64,000 bases of DNA from Gautieria morchelliformis (taxonomy: Eukaryota; Basidiomycota; Agaricomycetes; Gomphales; Gomphaceae): NCBI GenBank assembly GCA_015179125.1, contig WHVA01000044.1, positions 186,001 through 250,000 of the forward strand, read 5' to 3'. Position 1 is the first letter of the stretch, and the number at the start of each line of letters is the position of its first letter. The translations under genes were made by a program, and so were the position numbers. Shown here in pieces: positions 30,800 to 41,900 of the stretch. Under the pieces are notes generated by a model. The model searched no databases and had not been told where the DNA came from. It saw nothing but the letters and a program-made list of their open reading frames with translations.

Positions 30800-33515
30800 G
30801 TGTCTTGTGGTGATTCGAATGTGGACGCACTAAATGCTATAGCACTGATGACCGCTTGCGAGATCTTGCTTACACCAGATTTAAAGACGAAGAGCAGAAT
30901 TGCCGCGATATATGTCACCATCGCCCACATGAGGCATGCGTATGAGAGGCTGTACACTATTGCGAGTGGTCCCAGCCCCAGCCTAACGTGCGCTTCCTTA
31001 TGGAGATATTTAGCCTAGGAGAGGAAGGGGAAATACGGTGCAGTTAAGCACATATAGCAGTAGCACTCCTAATCAAAACGCTCACGCCATCCTCGGTTTG
31101 TCTGTCCGCCAATGGCCCCGACTGTAACATAATCGGTCAGGTCGGAAACTAGTACTTGCAACTAAACAAGCCAAGACACGGACTCGATGTTTCTAAACAA
31201 ATGTGTGGTGTTACTCAAAAGGAGAATAAAGACTTTAAGCAACATCATCACTCACCCGGAAAAGTAGCATGCCAATCACAATTGAAACGGTACTTGAAAG
31301 GGTGGACACTAGGCTACATGTAACTGCTTGGTTTTCCTGGATAACCTGATCGGTGGAATTGAAAATGGCAAGAAAGCTCATGTTGGCTAGCAAGAAATCA
31401 GGTAATCTGATACCATTCTTATGAAATACTTACCAGCGAGTAGGACTGTCGCCTGTGAATCTATGAGTGTGTTGGCTTTCCGCAGAATGGTTTGAAACAC
31501 CTACCCAAAGAATCATATTATGCCAGTCGTTGCATAAAGCCTCCATGTACTTCTGCCACCCATCAGCGTGAATGACATTATCCGGATATAATTCGCGTAG
31601 ACCCCTGAGATGTGTGGAGGGAGCGTCGAAGAGCAGGAGGTAAAATAATTTCATGTAGATTGGTGAAGACGCCTCTTTTATTTCTATCTGCGTTCGGTAA
31701 AGACGGGCCCCACGCTCGCCAAAATGATGGTTGGCTCGCGAAGAGACTGCGGGTATGGTCAACAAACAGGACAGGAACCCATATGGCCATAACCCACGTA
31801 TTAACTTCCATAGTCGCGCTACAAGCATAATCAATAACTGGTTTGGATTCACTCGGAATGCTTACCAACGATCCAATTTTTCTGACCATGGTTCCCCTCA
31901 AAGTCTAGAAGAGAAATTTTCAGCAATCAAAATTTCGCTCGGTCCTGGCGCGCACTTGTTAAATTGTTCGTGAACCCAAGGATGGATTCTAATTTGGGAC
32001 CATCGAACGGGGATGTTGACGTGTTAGAGGTCATAACGCCTAAGGCAATGCCCAAGTATTAGTAGAAATCTTATTGACGGAAAGACTGTGAAATTCTAAC
32101 CTATGCCGTTTTGAGCCAATGTTGCGAATAACTCGTGTTCATCTTTCTCTGACACATTCCGATGACAAGGAAAGTTTTCTTGATGTAACCAATACTCTTC
32201 TTGAATGCGTGTCCCTTAAATAAATGCGTGGTATAAATCGCCGTAATGCAGTAGTCTAAACAGCTCACGGAGTTGACCAATGCTAGAAACCCGAGGAATA
32301 TTGAGATCATCGGCTGTGAATGCATCAAGCCAGAATACAACATAATTTTTATGGTAAATGAAGTAGTAAGATGAGGCAGCTGGGTCATCGACATCAACAT
32401 CGACCATTAATTCAACATGAGCTGGGTCTAAGGTCCGGAAATGGGAGGCGAAGCGGACCAATATTTTGTCAGCGAAGTCAGAGGCCGCATTTAGAATTTT
32501 TGAGTCGTACGCATAGGCGTCTGTGATGACATTGATATGGGGCTCACTTTCCCAAGCACGGACGAAGTAAATTTGGCCTTCAGGATGTATGTACTCCTGC
32601 CAGTTTGGTGGGAGCACACATTCTCTTGATGAAGATAAACATCGTGTAACGCTATTGAACAGCGAATGAATTAACTTCGCACCTTCCGCAACTGACAGAC
32701 AGTGGCCCGGAAGGCATCGGATTAGAATACATGTAAGTGTGACTGTGCAGGAGAAGTCAACCGGTCGCAGTGAAACGAGTGTGTTTGACTCACGACGGAC
32801 GTAGATCGTAACGGCGGCTTTGAGCGGGTGTAGTGGGCCTGGGTTTAAACTCGTCCGGGCCGGATTTATCTTTACAGCTTGGTAGAGGTTGTGATCCACG
32901 AGGAGAAACAGTGAGGGGTGAAGAAACAAAAGTTGTGCCGGACATGGAGAGTGTTGCAGAAGTGGACTGCGGCAGGGGTGTTTCTCCGATGTCATGTTCC
33001 GGAAGCCGGGGAGTCCGTCTTGTTGAGGCATGCGACGAGGACGAGGACGACGACGGCCCCTGCGTTGACGATGACCCCTGAACAAAAGTTGTTCCGGACG
33101 CGGCGAATGCTGGAGAAGTCGACTGCCGCCGGGGTGTTTCTCTGATGTGACGTTGCGGAAGGGTAGTCTGTCTTGTTGAGGCATGCGACGACGACGCCGC
33201 CGCCGCCTGCGTCGACGATGAACCCTGTAGCGATGTACCGTTCGACGGCGGTTGCTCCTCAAGAGTGTATAATTCCGGTATGCGACTAGCTACAGTTAAT
33301 TCCATGTGTGTTGGGCGTGGTTCTGGTTTTTCCGGGGTGTATGCCTGTTGGTTTGACGAGAAATAAAGTCGAATCCTCTGCGTGAACAGCCGCCATACGT
33401 GTAGTATGGTCCGCAGGCACCAATGACCACTGGCTCGGAGCACCGAAAGCGCTTTTCGCAATAACGCGCACAACTGTCTCATGCCAGCAGGTGGTATAGA
33501 GGACTTAGTCGACAC
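30800..33515 (-). pseudogene. Multi-exon membrane protein gene with WW-like segment
   Basis: Minus-strand exons in order: MSTKSSIPPAGMRQLCALLR with a hydrophobic/basic N-terminus and Ser/Thr-rich repeats to YDLRPS (33515-32795); then CVLPPNWQEYIHPEGQIYF (WW-like), FADKILVRFASHF and WLDAFTADDLNIP to YHAFI (about 32700-32216); EEYWLHQENFPCH and EKDEHELFATLAQNG (about 32200-32100); MKLFYLLLFDAPSTHLRGL and WHNMILWVG (about 31690-31490); then membrane segments SFLAIFNST, STVSIVIGMLLF (about 31390-31270) and LAIVYSLSYACLMWAMVTY (about 30960-30900). The domain order resembles a lineage-expanded agaricomycete family of unknown function (memory-based). A TAA after YHAFI (about 32214) lies in otherwise continuous coding sequence, so it is either within a missed short intron or a disabling mutation. 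Best candidate for a resident gene here. Confidence 0.5.
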
Positions 33516-35166
33516 TACCCACGATCTCTCGTATATGGCTGTCCGTTTGCGCTAACCTGTGCTCCTCGACCATCGATTTTCCCAAGGTAGTCTTCCCAAA
33601 CGCCCGAGGCGTCAAATTGACCCAAGCGCGTTACAATATTCTGACCGGGAACTTGCAGGGGTTGTCTTCATTGCACCGCCCCGGACACGTTGGGACACAG
33701 CATCCAGAACTGAGATAGATTGCAAGAGATAAAGAAATTTAAGAAGGAAAGCTGTGGAAACCCCAAGGGTCGGCCATCGACCCTACGTGTCTACCTCACG
33801 CCTAGTGAAGTAACTTGAAATGATTTACGCCACGCACTCAAACGATTTGAAATGTCCACCCCAATGTTCGAAGCGTGGCCCCAGACAGTCACCCACATAC
33901 ACATACCACATCACTTTCTGACCATCCGCTTCCTGGTCCGCTTCCTGGTGTTGCTTCTGGTGAGGTGGAATTCGAGGCATTCAAAACGAATGCGAGTGCG
34001 AGTCAGCCCAGCATCTTCGTACGAGCCACACATCGACGCAAATGGCCGGCAAAAGTGAGCGGCAAAGCACCTACACTGGTGAGAGACTCCGACTCAGCTT
34101 TAGTAGAATGTAGGACGGGGTTCTGGGGACAAAAGCGGGACGAAAGCCATTGTAGTGAAGAGGTGGGACGATTCGTTACACTGGCAAAGGGGGTTTCAGG
34201 AGAAATATACCCGGTGTAATTGAGGCATGTCTTGTATTTCCAGTTTGTTAGTCGATGATGGGAGCCAGCAGGGTCGTGTGTACCGTAAGAGGTATTATTA
34301 TATAAAGCGGATGGGAAGAGTGTTCGACAGTACTGCCGAGCGATATAACTTCAGAACAGTAGCGTCGAATATACAAGAGTGCGTACTGGGAACCGAGCAC
34401 GTGTGTGAAACTGAATGCATGGACGAAAGCATTGATGAGTATGGTGATACGTATGCTAGTTGGATCATGGGATATGAGAGGAAACGCACCGATGCATGCT
34501 GCGCCAACGCCCCGTTGATGAATCAAACACTATCCTGAAGCAGGGCTATTCGACCCAAGATCCGGCATCACCTCAAACGTTGACGGAGGGACTACTGCAG
34601 GCGTGCCTAAGACGACTAGACTCCTCTGAGCGTCTAGCTTCAAACTTCGAGGCGCGACGTGGTCGTTCGACGACATTGCGGCGCGCGCATGCAGCAAGGA
34701 AGGTGCTATAAACGTAATCTAGACATGAATGTGAAGAGCAGCGAGGAAAAGCAAGTACGCAGACCAGCGAACAGATAAGGTCGATCCAGACCCGCTAACC
34801 GAAACCCAGGCATACCAACACAAGTCGACCAGATCATTATCAGGAAGCACAAGTTATCGACCCACTACCCAGAGCTGGGATCTCCTCATGCGTGTGCCGC
34901 AGGCATGTCTAAGACGATTGGACTCCTCGGAGCTTCGAACGTGATCTCTGCAAGGCGTGCCTGTTCCACAGTTACATCATATAACCTGGTGACAGGAAAC
35001 GTCGAGAGTCTAGAGGAGGTGTGGAGTGCTGCACTGTACTGTAAGTTTGTATTCAAAATCAGATTGAGGGCGGCGCGGGAGATAAAAGCCTATATACAGT
35101 AGTCGGCCAATCGGGTGCCGGCCCAGCTTGAGCAGATTAAGAAAGCCGAGCGCCGGTTCGCCACGC
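33516..35166. other. No recognisable gene
   Basis: About 1.65 kb with only short open frames (up to about 110 codons) and no motif I can support. The first part is upstream of the membrane-protein gene and could hold its promoter. GCCTAAGACGACTAGACTCCT near 34600 has a diverged echo near 34905. Confidence 0.5.
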
Positions 35167-36074
35167 TAAGATAGAAGTCATCTTAAACTGGCACCATTAT
35201 GTAAGCGGGCGCTTAGGTCACGTGATGCGCCAAATCCTGATTTTTTTTTTTTTTTCCCCCTTTCAGAAGGCACCTTGGTGCAATGACATGTTCTATAATA
35301 TAATTAGTGACATTGAATCATATTACATGAATTCCTTGTCCAACTCAGACATAATGTTTGGAGGTAAAGTACGATGGGCATGGTATTTACGGTTTGCCCA
35401 GACAGCTTGTGCCCCATTCAACCCTTTTTTGTAGGCATCTATAAATCGGGCCAAGCTATTAGCATACCTGTTGAGGAGTTAGCATCTGCTGATAGGAAAC
35501 AATTCTCACACACCTCTGAATATTTACCAAGGGGACATCATCTAGACAGCCGGGACCCCTGAGGCCTGAATGTGTGAACGGGGTCAAGCACAACCTGCCG
35601 GGCGGTCAAAGTGACAACTAAGCAAGCGGCCTGCAGTGGAACTCACCTAGTGTAAGGTTGTACCTACCTAAACCCCGATTTAAGCAGTAGAAATGTGTAG
35701 CAAGGGCCCCAGAGCGGTTTGAAGCTTTTTTCGTGCGTCGTCCAAAGGTTCGAAAGGCTGACAAATAGGTCACGTGACCTATCACGTGACCGCCAAATTC
35801 CATCGGTCCAAAAACCGAAATTGCAGGAAATCATTCTAGGACATCGGAAAAATAATTTGGTATTTTTTCTATGTCACAGTTTGGATGCTATATATCTCCT
35901 CAATAAATATAGATACATCCTAAGTCTCTCCTAAGGATTGTAGGTAGACATGTCCCAAAGAGACTCTAGGAAGCCATTTGGCAAAAAGTGTTTGCCTTCG
36001 AGTGTTACTGAGCTCGCCGTTGGACTGTGCTCAGCTTACGTAAGGGGTGCCAGTTTAAGATGACTTCTATCTTA
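35167..36074. mobile_element. MITE1: 908-bp element with perfect 29-bp TIRs
   Basis: TIR starting TAAGATAGAAGTCATCTTAA at 35167-35195 is repeated exactly, inverted, at 36046-36074. The TA at each outer end fits a Tc1/mariner-type TA target. No transposase. The outer bases TAAGATAG are shared with the mariner-like element at 36541, so that element or a relative may mobilise it. A diverged partial copy lies at 60378-62150. Confidence 0.85.
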
Positions 36075-36075
36075 G

Positions 36076-36518
36076 TAAGATAGGGGACACCAGGAACCAG
36101 CACCCTTTACGTAAGCGAGCAGGCCTTCTGACATCCTCAATTCCACCCACATGAATTAAGTTCTGACTTATTTGAGTCCTAAGAGTTTCTCTCAATATGT
36201 CTAGTTTGAATTTGTAGGAAAGGGTTTAGCTAAATAATGCAGGGCAGCTGAGTTGTATACTCTTGAAGTGCAGACTAAGAAAATTTTTCCAAATACTTTA
36301 TTTTGTGTTTTGGAACCGTTTGGGACACATTTTGTATTTTCCAACCGCAACATTTGGCGCATCACGTGACATGCTTTGTCAGCTTTGTCAGCACTTGGAC
36401 GTTGGCGCTCAGTAGACTCGAAGTTCAAACCAGTCTCTATAATTGTTTTACTTCTTATAGAGACTGGAGGAACTTATGACGCGCGTCGCGGAGTACTATC
36501 TCCGCTTGATAGGATGGA
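36076..36518. repeat. MITE2-like repeat, copy 1
   Basis: Starts TAAGATAGGGGACACCAGGA and ends GGAACTTATG...ATCTCCGCTTGA; both ends match 45199-45588, the middle is diverged. Directly abuts MITE1 on the left. Confidence 0.65.
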
Positions 36519-36540
36519 CAATTGAAGATTGTCCAGGGTC

Positions 36541-38487
36541 TAAGATAGAGGACGCCCTAATAGGGCACCCTTACGTAATCTAGTTTAGCACAATATTTTG
36601 AGCTCAAATAGACGTTCACATGGTCAATTTTTCGCAACTTTGCATCCTACAATCCATGCAAATAACCTCTAGAAATGATTCCTAGGAAACAGAATATTAT
36701 TTGAATAAAAATTGAGCTATATATAGACTAAAAAACTTGAATTTTACAAAAGTGCAGGAAATCACTTCTATGATGCGAGGACATGCTCAGAAAATTTTGA
36801 GCAGGGACGATGAAGAAATTTGGCCGCTTATGTAAGCGATCACGTGACATAAGTGGAGCGCGAAAATTGAAGAAAAGCTCGCTGAACCAACCGCATCTCT
36901 GTACCTTGTGCATCCAGCATGGGCTGGAACTCTAAAGCGCGATTAGCATGCCTCAAAAACCTGAGAAAGGGTGCCTCCAATGACCATGGTGTAACTGTAG
37001 AGGATGATGCCGCAAACTGGGAGGATGAGTCTGATGATGTGGATTACAACCAGACCACCTTGGGAACAATGCAGGAGAGCTCAAACATGGAGCGAGAGGG
37101 CTCAGAAGCTGATGTTGAAAAAATCCATGGCCAATTAGCTTTTGTGGAGGATGACCTGTCTGATGATGAATCAGACTTGGACTCTGAAGATGGGGACTGG
37201 GAGCTGGATGATGAAGAGGAAGCAGAGATCAATGATGAAGCAGCACTGCTCACCTTTTCTGAGGTGCTTTGGACAGGCCAAGAGCTTGCAACAGCTGCTG
37301 AAAAGCTGAAATGGGGTCAAAAGAAGCGCCCCCGGCAATACATGAAAAATTCTGCACGGACACTCAGGCGACGAAAAGGTCTTCGGGAAAAGCTCGCAGC
37401 TATGGGACAGCCCTCAATATCAGCCTGGATGCAATCAGTGAAGGAGACTGCTAAAAACAACAGGGAGGACTCAGAGACTGTTTGTGATTCTGTGGAAATG
37501 CAAGATGGACCTGCATCTCCGAAGATGGTAAGCGTTTGAGATAACAATGACAGCGTTGCTTACAAGGTCTCCAGCACCAATACCATGACTTCCAAGAGGA
37601 AGAAGAGGAAGAATCCTCAGAGGACTCTGCCACTGATGATGTGAATTCTAAGAGTATATTGGCAGACCGTCAAATGCGTGTTAACAAACTCTTGGAGGAG
37701 ATGCGAAAGGGCCGCATACCAATCGATGATCAAAATGAAGAAGAAACGACTGCAGATGGAGCATTGAACATCTTGAATTACAAGAATTTCCCAGAACTGC
37801 GTCGAGCAAGAGCAAAACTGAGTGTCAAAGCGTGTGATCCAAAACTTGCTGTTATCTTTCGTTCACGAATTACTGCAATGGTTGGGACACTCAACTTGTA
37901 CATGGACACAGAGCTGTCATATTCATGGAGAGAGGCCTCTCTGGTTGTTGCTAAATCACTGGGGCTTGGAGTTCAGAGTGGATCAAAATGAGCGCGCAAC
38001 ATACGCACCTGGATTCATCAATTCCTTGCCTCTGGCAAACTACCCACTCATCGTCGAGGTCAGAACCATTCATCCATCTTGGACCATGAAGATTTTGCAC
38101 AAGAGATCCAGCTTCATCTGATGGAAAAGGCCAAGGGTGGCTATGTTCGAGCGCAGGATATTGTAGACTTTGTTGCCACACCTGAGATGCAAGCGAAGTT
38201 AGGATCAAAAGCACGGAATATCTCAGTGAGGACTGCCCGACGATGGCTGAAGAAGTTGGATTGGCAATATGGTCGAAAGAAGAATGGCATGTACATTGAT
38301 GGTCATGAACGAGAAGATGTTGTTCAATACCGAAAGGAGTTCCTTACACGATGGAAAGAGTATGAAAAACGCATGTTTACCTATGACAATGATGGGAACA
38401 TTGATAACACCCTGAGAGGCTTCCCAGTTCCTCAAAAGGGCCGATTTCGACTCATTATAGTCACCCATGATGAATCCACATTCTATG
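36541..38487 (+). mobile_element. Mariner-like transposon, left part (right part at 50757-52028)
   Basis: Left terminal repeat 36541-36580 (TAAGATAGAGGACGCCCTAA...). Interrupted after 38487 by element C. The other terminal repeat, at 50757-50796, has the same orientation, which is impossible for one element unless the segment between C and D is inverted. The left flank GTCCAGGGTC-TA and the right flank TA-TGAGGTGACGC, put together, match an unoccupied site at 49275-49320. Confidence 0.85.
36919..38487 (+). pseudogene. IS630/Tc1-mariner-like transposase, 5' exons
   Basis: Exon 1 36919-37527 (MGWNSKARLACLKNLRKGAS; long acidic stretch), intron 37528-37574 (GTAAGC...CTCCAG, 47 nt), exon 2 37575-38487. 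The N-terminal DNA-binding part includes ARRWLKKLDWQYGRKKNGMY and IDGHEREDVVQYRKEF, typical of large fungal IS630-like proteins. The first catalytic Asp is in VTHDESTFY, six codons before the break. One in-frame TGA at 37989-37991 (SGSK-stop-ARNIR), probably from CGA. The gene continues at 52023 on the minus strand: total 830 codons over five exons, consistent in frame. DDE transposases cut and rejoin transposon ends; this copy is disabled. Confidence 0.85.
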
Positions 38488-38955
38488 TGTAAGGGCAACC
38501 CTGGCTAGTCGTGGAGATCACACTACCACACAACTGACAAGGGGAAATCCAAAGTATGTATAAATGAACAGAGCATACAAGAGAGGGGGTTCTCACCTGA
38601 CAAGGGGAAATCCAAAGAGAAAAGTCTAAGGACCCCCAATGTCAGCGAGCCCGTATTATACTACGCTGCGCAACCAGGGACAACGCTTGGCACCCGCCAT
38701 CAACCCTGCATCCCCCTGACCCTTGATCGACCCTTGATGCCACCTATTATGCGAGTCGCTTGATTTCCGACACTGTTCCGGGGCGGAAGTCGGAAATCGG
38801 AGTGGAACTGGCAAGGCGAACGGAACTGGTGGAAGTTCTCCCAGAAGCGGAATCGTTCCCGAAAGCGGATGCGGAGATGGAATCGGAACCGGAAGCGGAG
38901 TCGGAACTGGGTGTGGTGTCGGAACTGGAAATGGAAAACAGGGTGTCCCCTGACA
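38488..38955 (-). repeat. 3' LTR of C
   Basis: TG...CA on the minus strand. Differs from the 5' LTR at one site seen: GGGGCGGAAG here, GGGGCAGAAG in the 5' LTR (44470). The end of pol reads into it. Confidence 0.95.
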
Positions 38956-41900
38956 TCACCCCCCCTCTAGCGTGCTGCGTCCTCGAAGCGCGGGACACAA
39001 GGGATTGAAATGCCAGCGAGCAGATTCGGCGAGGGGCACCTGGATGTGTCCTGTAGAACTCCCGGAGTTTGTCAGGAGCGGAAACATCTTGCTCTGGGAC
39101 CCACGAATTCTCCTCGTACCCATACCCTTCCCATTTCACGAGGAATTGGAGTCGTCCTCGCACAAACCGGCTGTCCAGGATCCGTTCTACCACGTAGTGC
39201 TCTTCCCCATCTACAATTTCTGGCGGAGGTGGCGGATGAGCCTTCCGACGTGGAATTGGGTCCTCAAGCATAGGGAGTAACTTCACCACGTTGAAGACGG
39301 GGTGGAGGCGGGACATGGACATCGGAAGTCGGAGGCGGTATGCATTCCGTCCAACCCTCCGCGTCACTGTGAAGGGCCCAAGGTAGCGGTGGGCAAGCTT
39401 CTGCGAAGGGCGTGTGGTGCGGATGTCGCTTGCATCTAGGTACACCTTGTCTCCAACTTGGTACTCTGGGGCAGGAACCCGGCGTCGGTTGTAGTACCTT
39501 GCCATGTCATCCTTGGCCTTCGCAAGGGCCGACTTGGCTTCCGAAAGGGTGGAGTCCATGCGGTCTCGGAACTCATTGACCGTCTTGAGTCGGGAGTCAG
39601 CCTGGCGTGGTTCGAAGCCCATCCGCGGGTGTCGTCCGGAGTCAAGCATGAAGGGAGTCTGTTGCGTGGCGGAATGGACATGGTTGTTGTATTGGAATTC
39701 CGCCAGCGGAAGTAACTCATCCCAGTCATCCTGCCTCTCATTGACAAAGAGGCGGAGATATTGCTCCAACTCCTGATTGACCCGTTCCGTCTGTCCGTCA
39801 CCCTGCGGATGGTACGCTGTGGTGGTAGCCAGCTTTATGCCGAGCAGGCGGTAGAGCTCCCGAGTCAGTTCCGCGACAAACTGCGGACCTCGGTCGGAAA
39901 CGACTTGCTTCGGGAGCCCATGCAACTTCCAGACATGTGCAAGGAACAGGCGGGCCGCTCCGAGGGCTGTGATCGTCGTGTGCGTCGGAATGAAGTGGGA
40001 CACCTTGCTCACCGAATCCACGACGTTCATGATCGCATCGTAGCCATGAGACTCTGGGAGTTCAACGATGAAGTCGACACTGATGGTGTCCCAGCGGGAT
40101 TCGGGAATCGGGAGCGGAACAAGTTCTCCGACGGGCGGACGTCGTTGCGCTTTGGTTCGGAGACAAAGGTCACACGTCTTCACATACTGTCCGATGTAGC
40201 GGGACATCTGAGGCCACCAGTAATTCCGAGCCACTAACTCCAGCGTCTTCCACCTGCCAGCATGCCCAGCGACCCGTGTGTCATGGTGCTGGGACACGAT
40301 GCGACGGCGGAGGTCCGCCCCACCCGGAACATAGACCTTGCCTCTGAAGTGGAGCAGTCCATCACGTTCCGACCATTCCGCTGCCCGTACAGACCGTGAG
40401 TGCCCCTTCCGGAGTTCCTCCACTGCCTTCACCACCGACTCCTCCTTCTCTCCATTCCGGTACTGCCTCCGGATATCCCGGAGCATTTCCGCTTCCGCCC
40501 CAACTGCAGTTACTCCTTCTAGGGCACGGATTGCAAAGAGACTTGGGCGGAGCAGTGTCATATCCGCGTTGTCTCCACTTCCGCTTCCGTGATCCGCGCG
40601 GCGGGATAGGGCATCGGGCTTGCCCATGGTGCGGCCGGGGCGGTGGTGGAGCATGAAGTCAAACCGGGACAGGTGTAGGGACCACCGTGCTTGTCGTCGG
40701 TTCAGCTTCTTAGCCATGCGGAAATACTCGAGGTTCTTGTGGTCTGTCCAGATCTCAAAAGGGCATAGAGCACCCTCGAGGAAGTGTCGCCACTCCTCCA
40801 GCGCTCGGATGATTGCCAGCATCTCCTTGTCATGGATCTCATAGTTCCGCTCGACCGGACTAAGGCTCTTAGAGAAGAAGGCAATCGGATGCCACCCCCC
40901 ACCATCTTCCGATGACTGCTGTGACAAGACCGCTCCGGTAGCTGCGTCGGAAGAATCCGCCTCGACTCGATAAGGGCGAGAGTCGTCGGGAAAGATCAGG
41001 ACCGGGGCGGAAGTGATCAGCTCCTTGAGTTTGTCAAAGGAAGTCTGTTCCGGCTCTCCCCACCGCCATCCAACCTCCTTCTTGGTGAGGTCGAAGAGGG
41101 CACGGGCGTGGCAGGAGAAGTCCTTGATGAACCGCCGGTAGAAATTGACAAACCCAATGAAGGACTGGACCTCCTTCTTGTTTCGCGGCGCGGGCCAATC
41201 CGATACACCGGAAACTTTGACTGGGTCCATTTCCACCTTTCCTTCCGACACAATCACCCCAAGATACTCTATCCGCGTCCGCTCAAATTCGCACTTTTCC
41301 GGCTTGAGACACAGGTTGTACTCCCGGAGCCGTTCCAGCACTCTCCGCATGACTTCCTGATGTTCGGACATTGTTTTCGTGAAAATGAGGATGTCATCGA
41401 GGTAGACGCAGACAACCCCTTCTGCTATCATGTCACGGAAAATGTCATTCATCATCGTCTGGAATGTGGCGGGACTGTTGGTGAGGCCAAAGAACATGAC
41501 CTGTGGCTCAAAGAGTCCTCGATTGGTGCGGAATGCGGCCTTCCACTCGTCTCCCTCCCGGATCCGGACATTGTTGAAGCCCCAGCGGACATCCAGCTTA
41601 GTGAAGTACCTTGCCCCGCGGAGTTGTGTGATCAGTTCGGAAATGAGTGGAATGGGGTACCGGTTCTTGATCATGATCGCATTCAAGGTCCGGTAGTCCT
41701 GCACAAGTCTGAGCGAGCCATCCTTCTTCTTGATGAAGAACACCGGAGATGCCATGGGTGACTTGGAGGGGCGGATCCTCCCTGTACGGAGGTTTTCCGC
41801 AAGGAACGCATCGAGCTCTACCTGCCCCTTGGGTGACAGCGGGTAGACCTTGCAGTTGGTGGGCTTTGACCCAGGCTCCAACTCGATGGCGTGGTCCCAC

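Noticed and set aside
32900..33262. Arg-rich N-terminus (RRRRRRRRRR) in the frame at 32216-33262
   Set aside because: Off-frame reading of the Ser/Thr-rich codons of the first exon of the membrane-protein gene.
35215..35260. Poly-T run with CACGTG as a promoter
   Set aside because: Lies inside MITE1 near its terminal repeat with no gene behind it.
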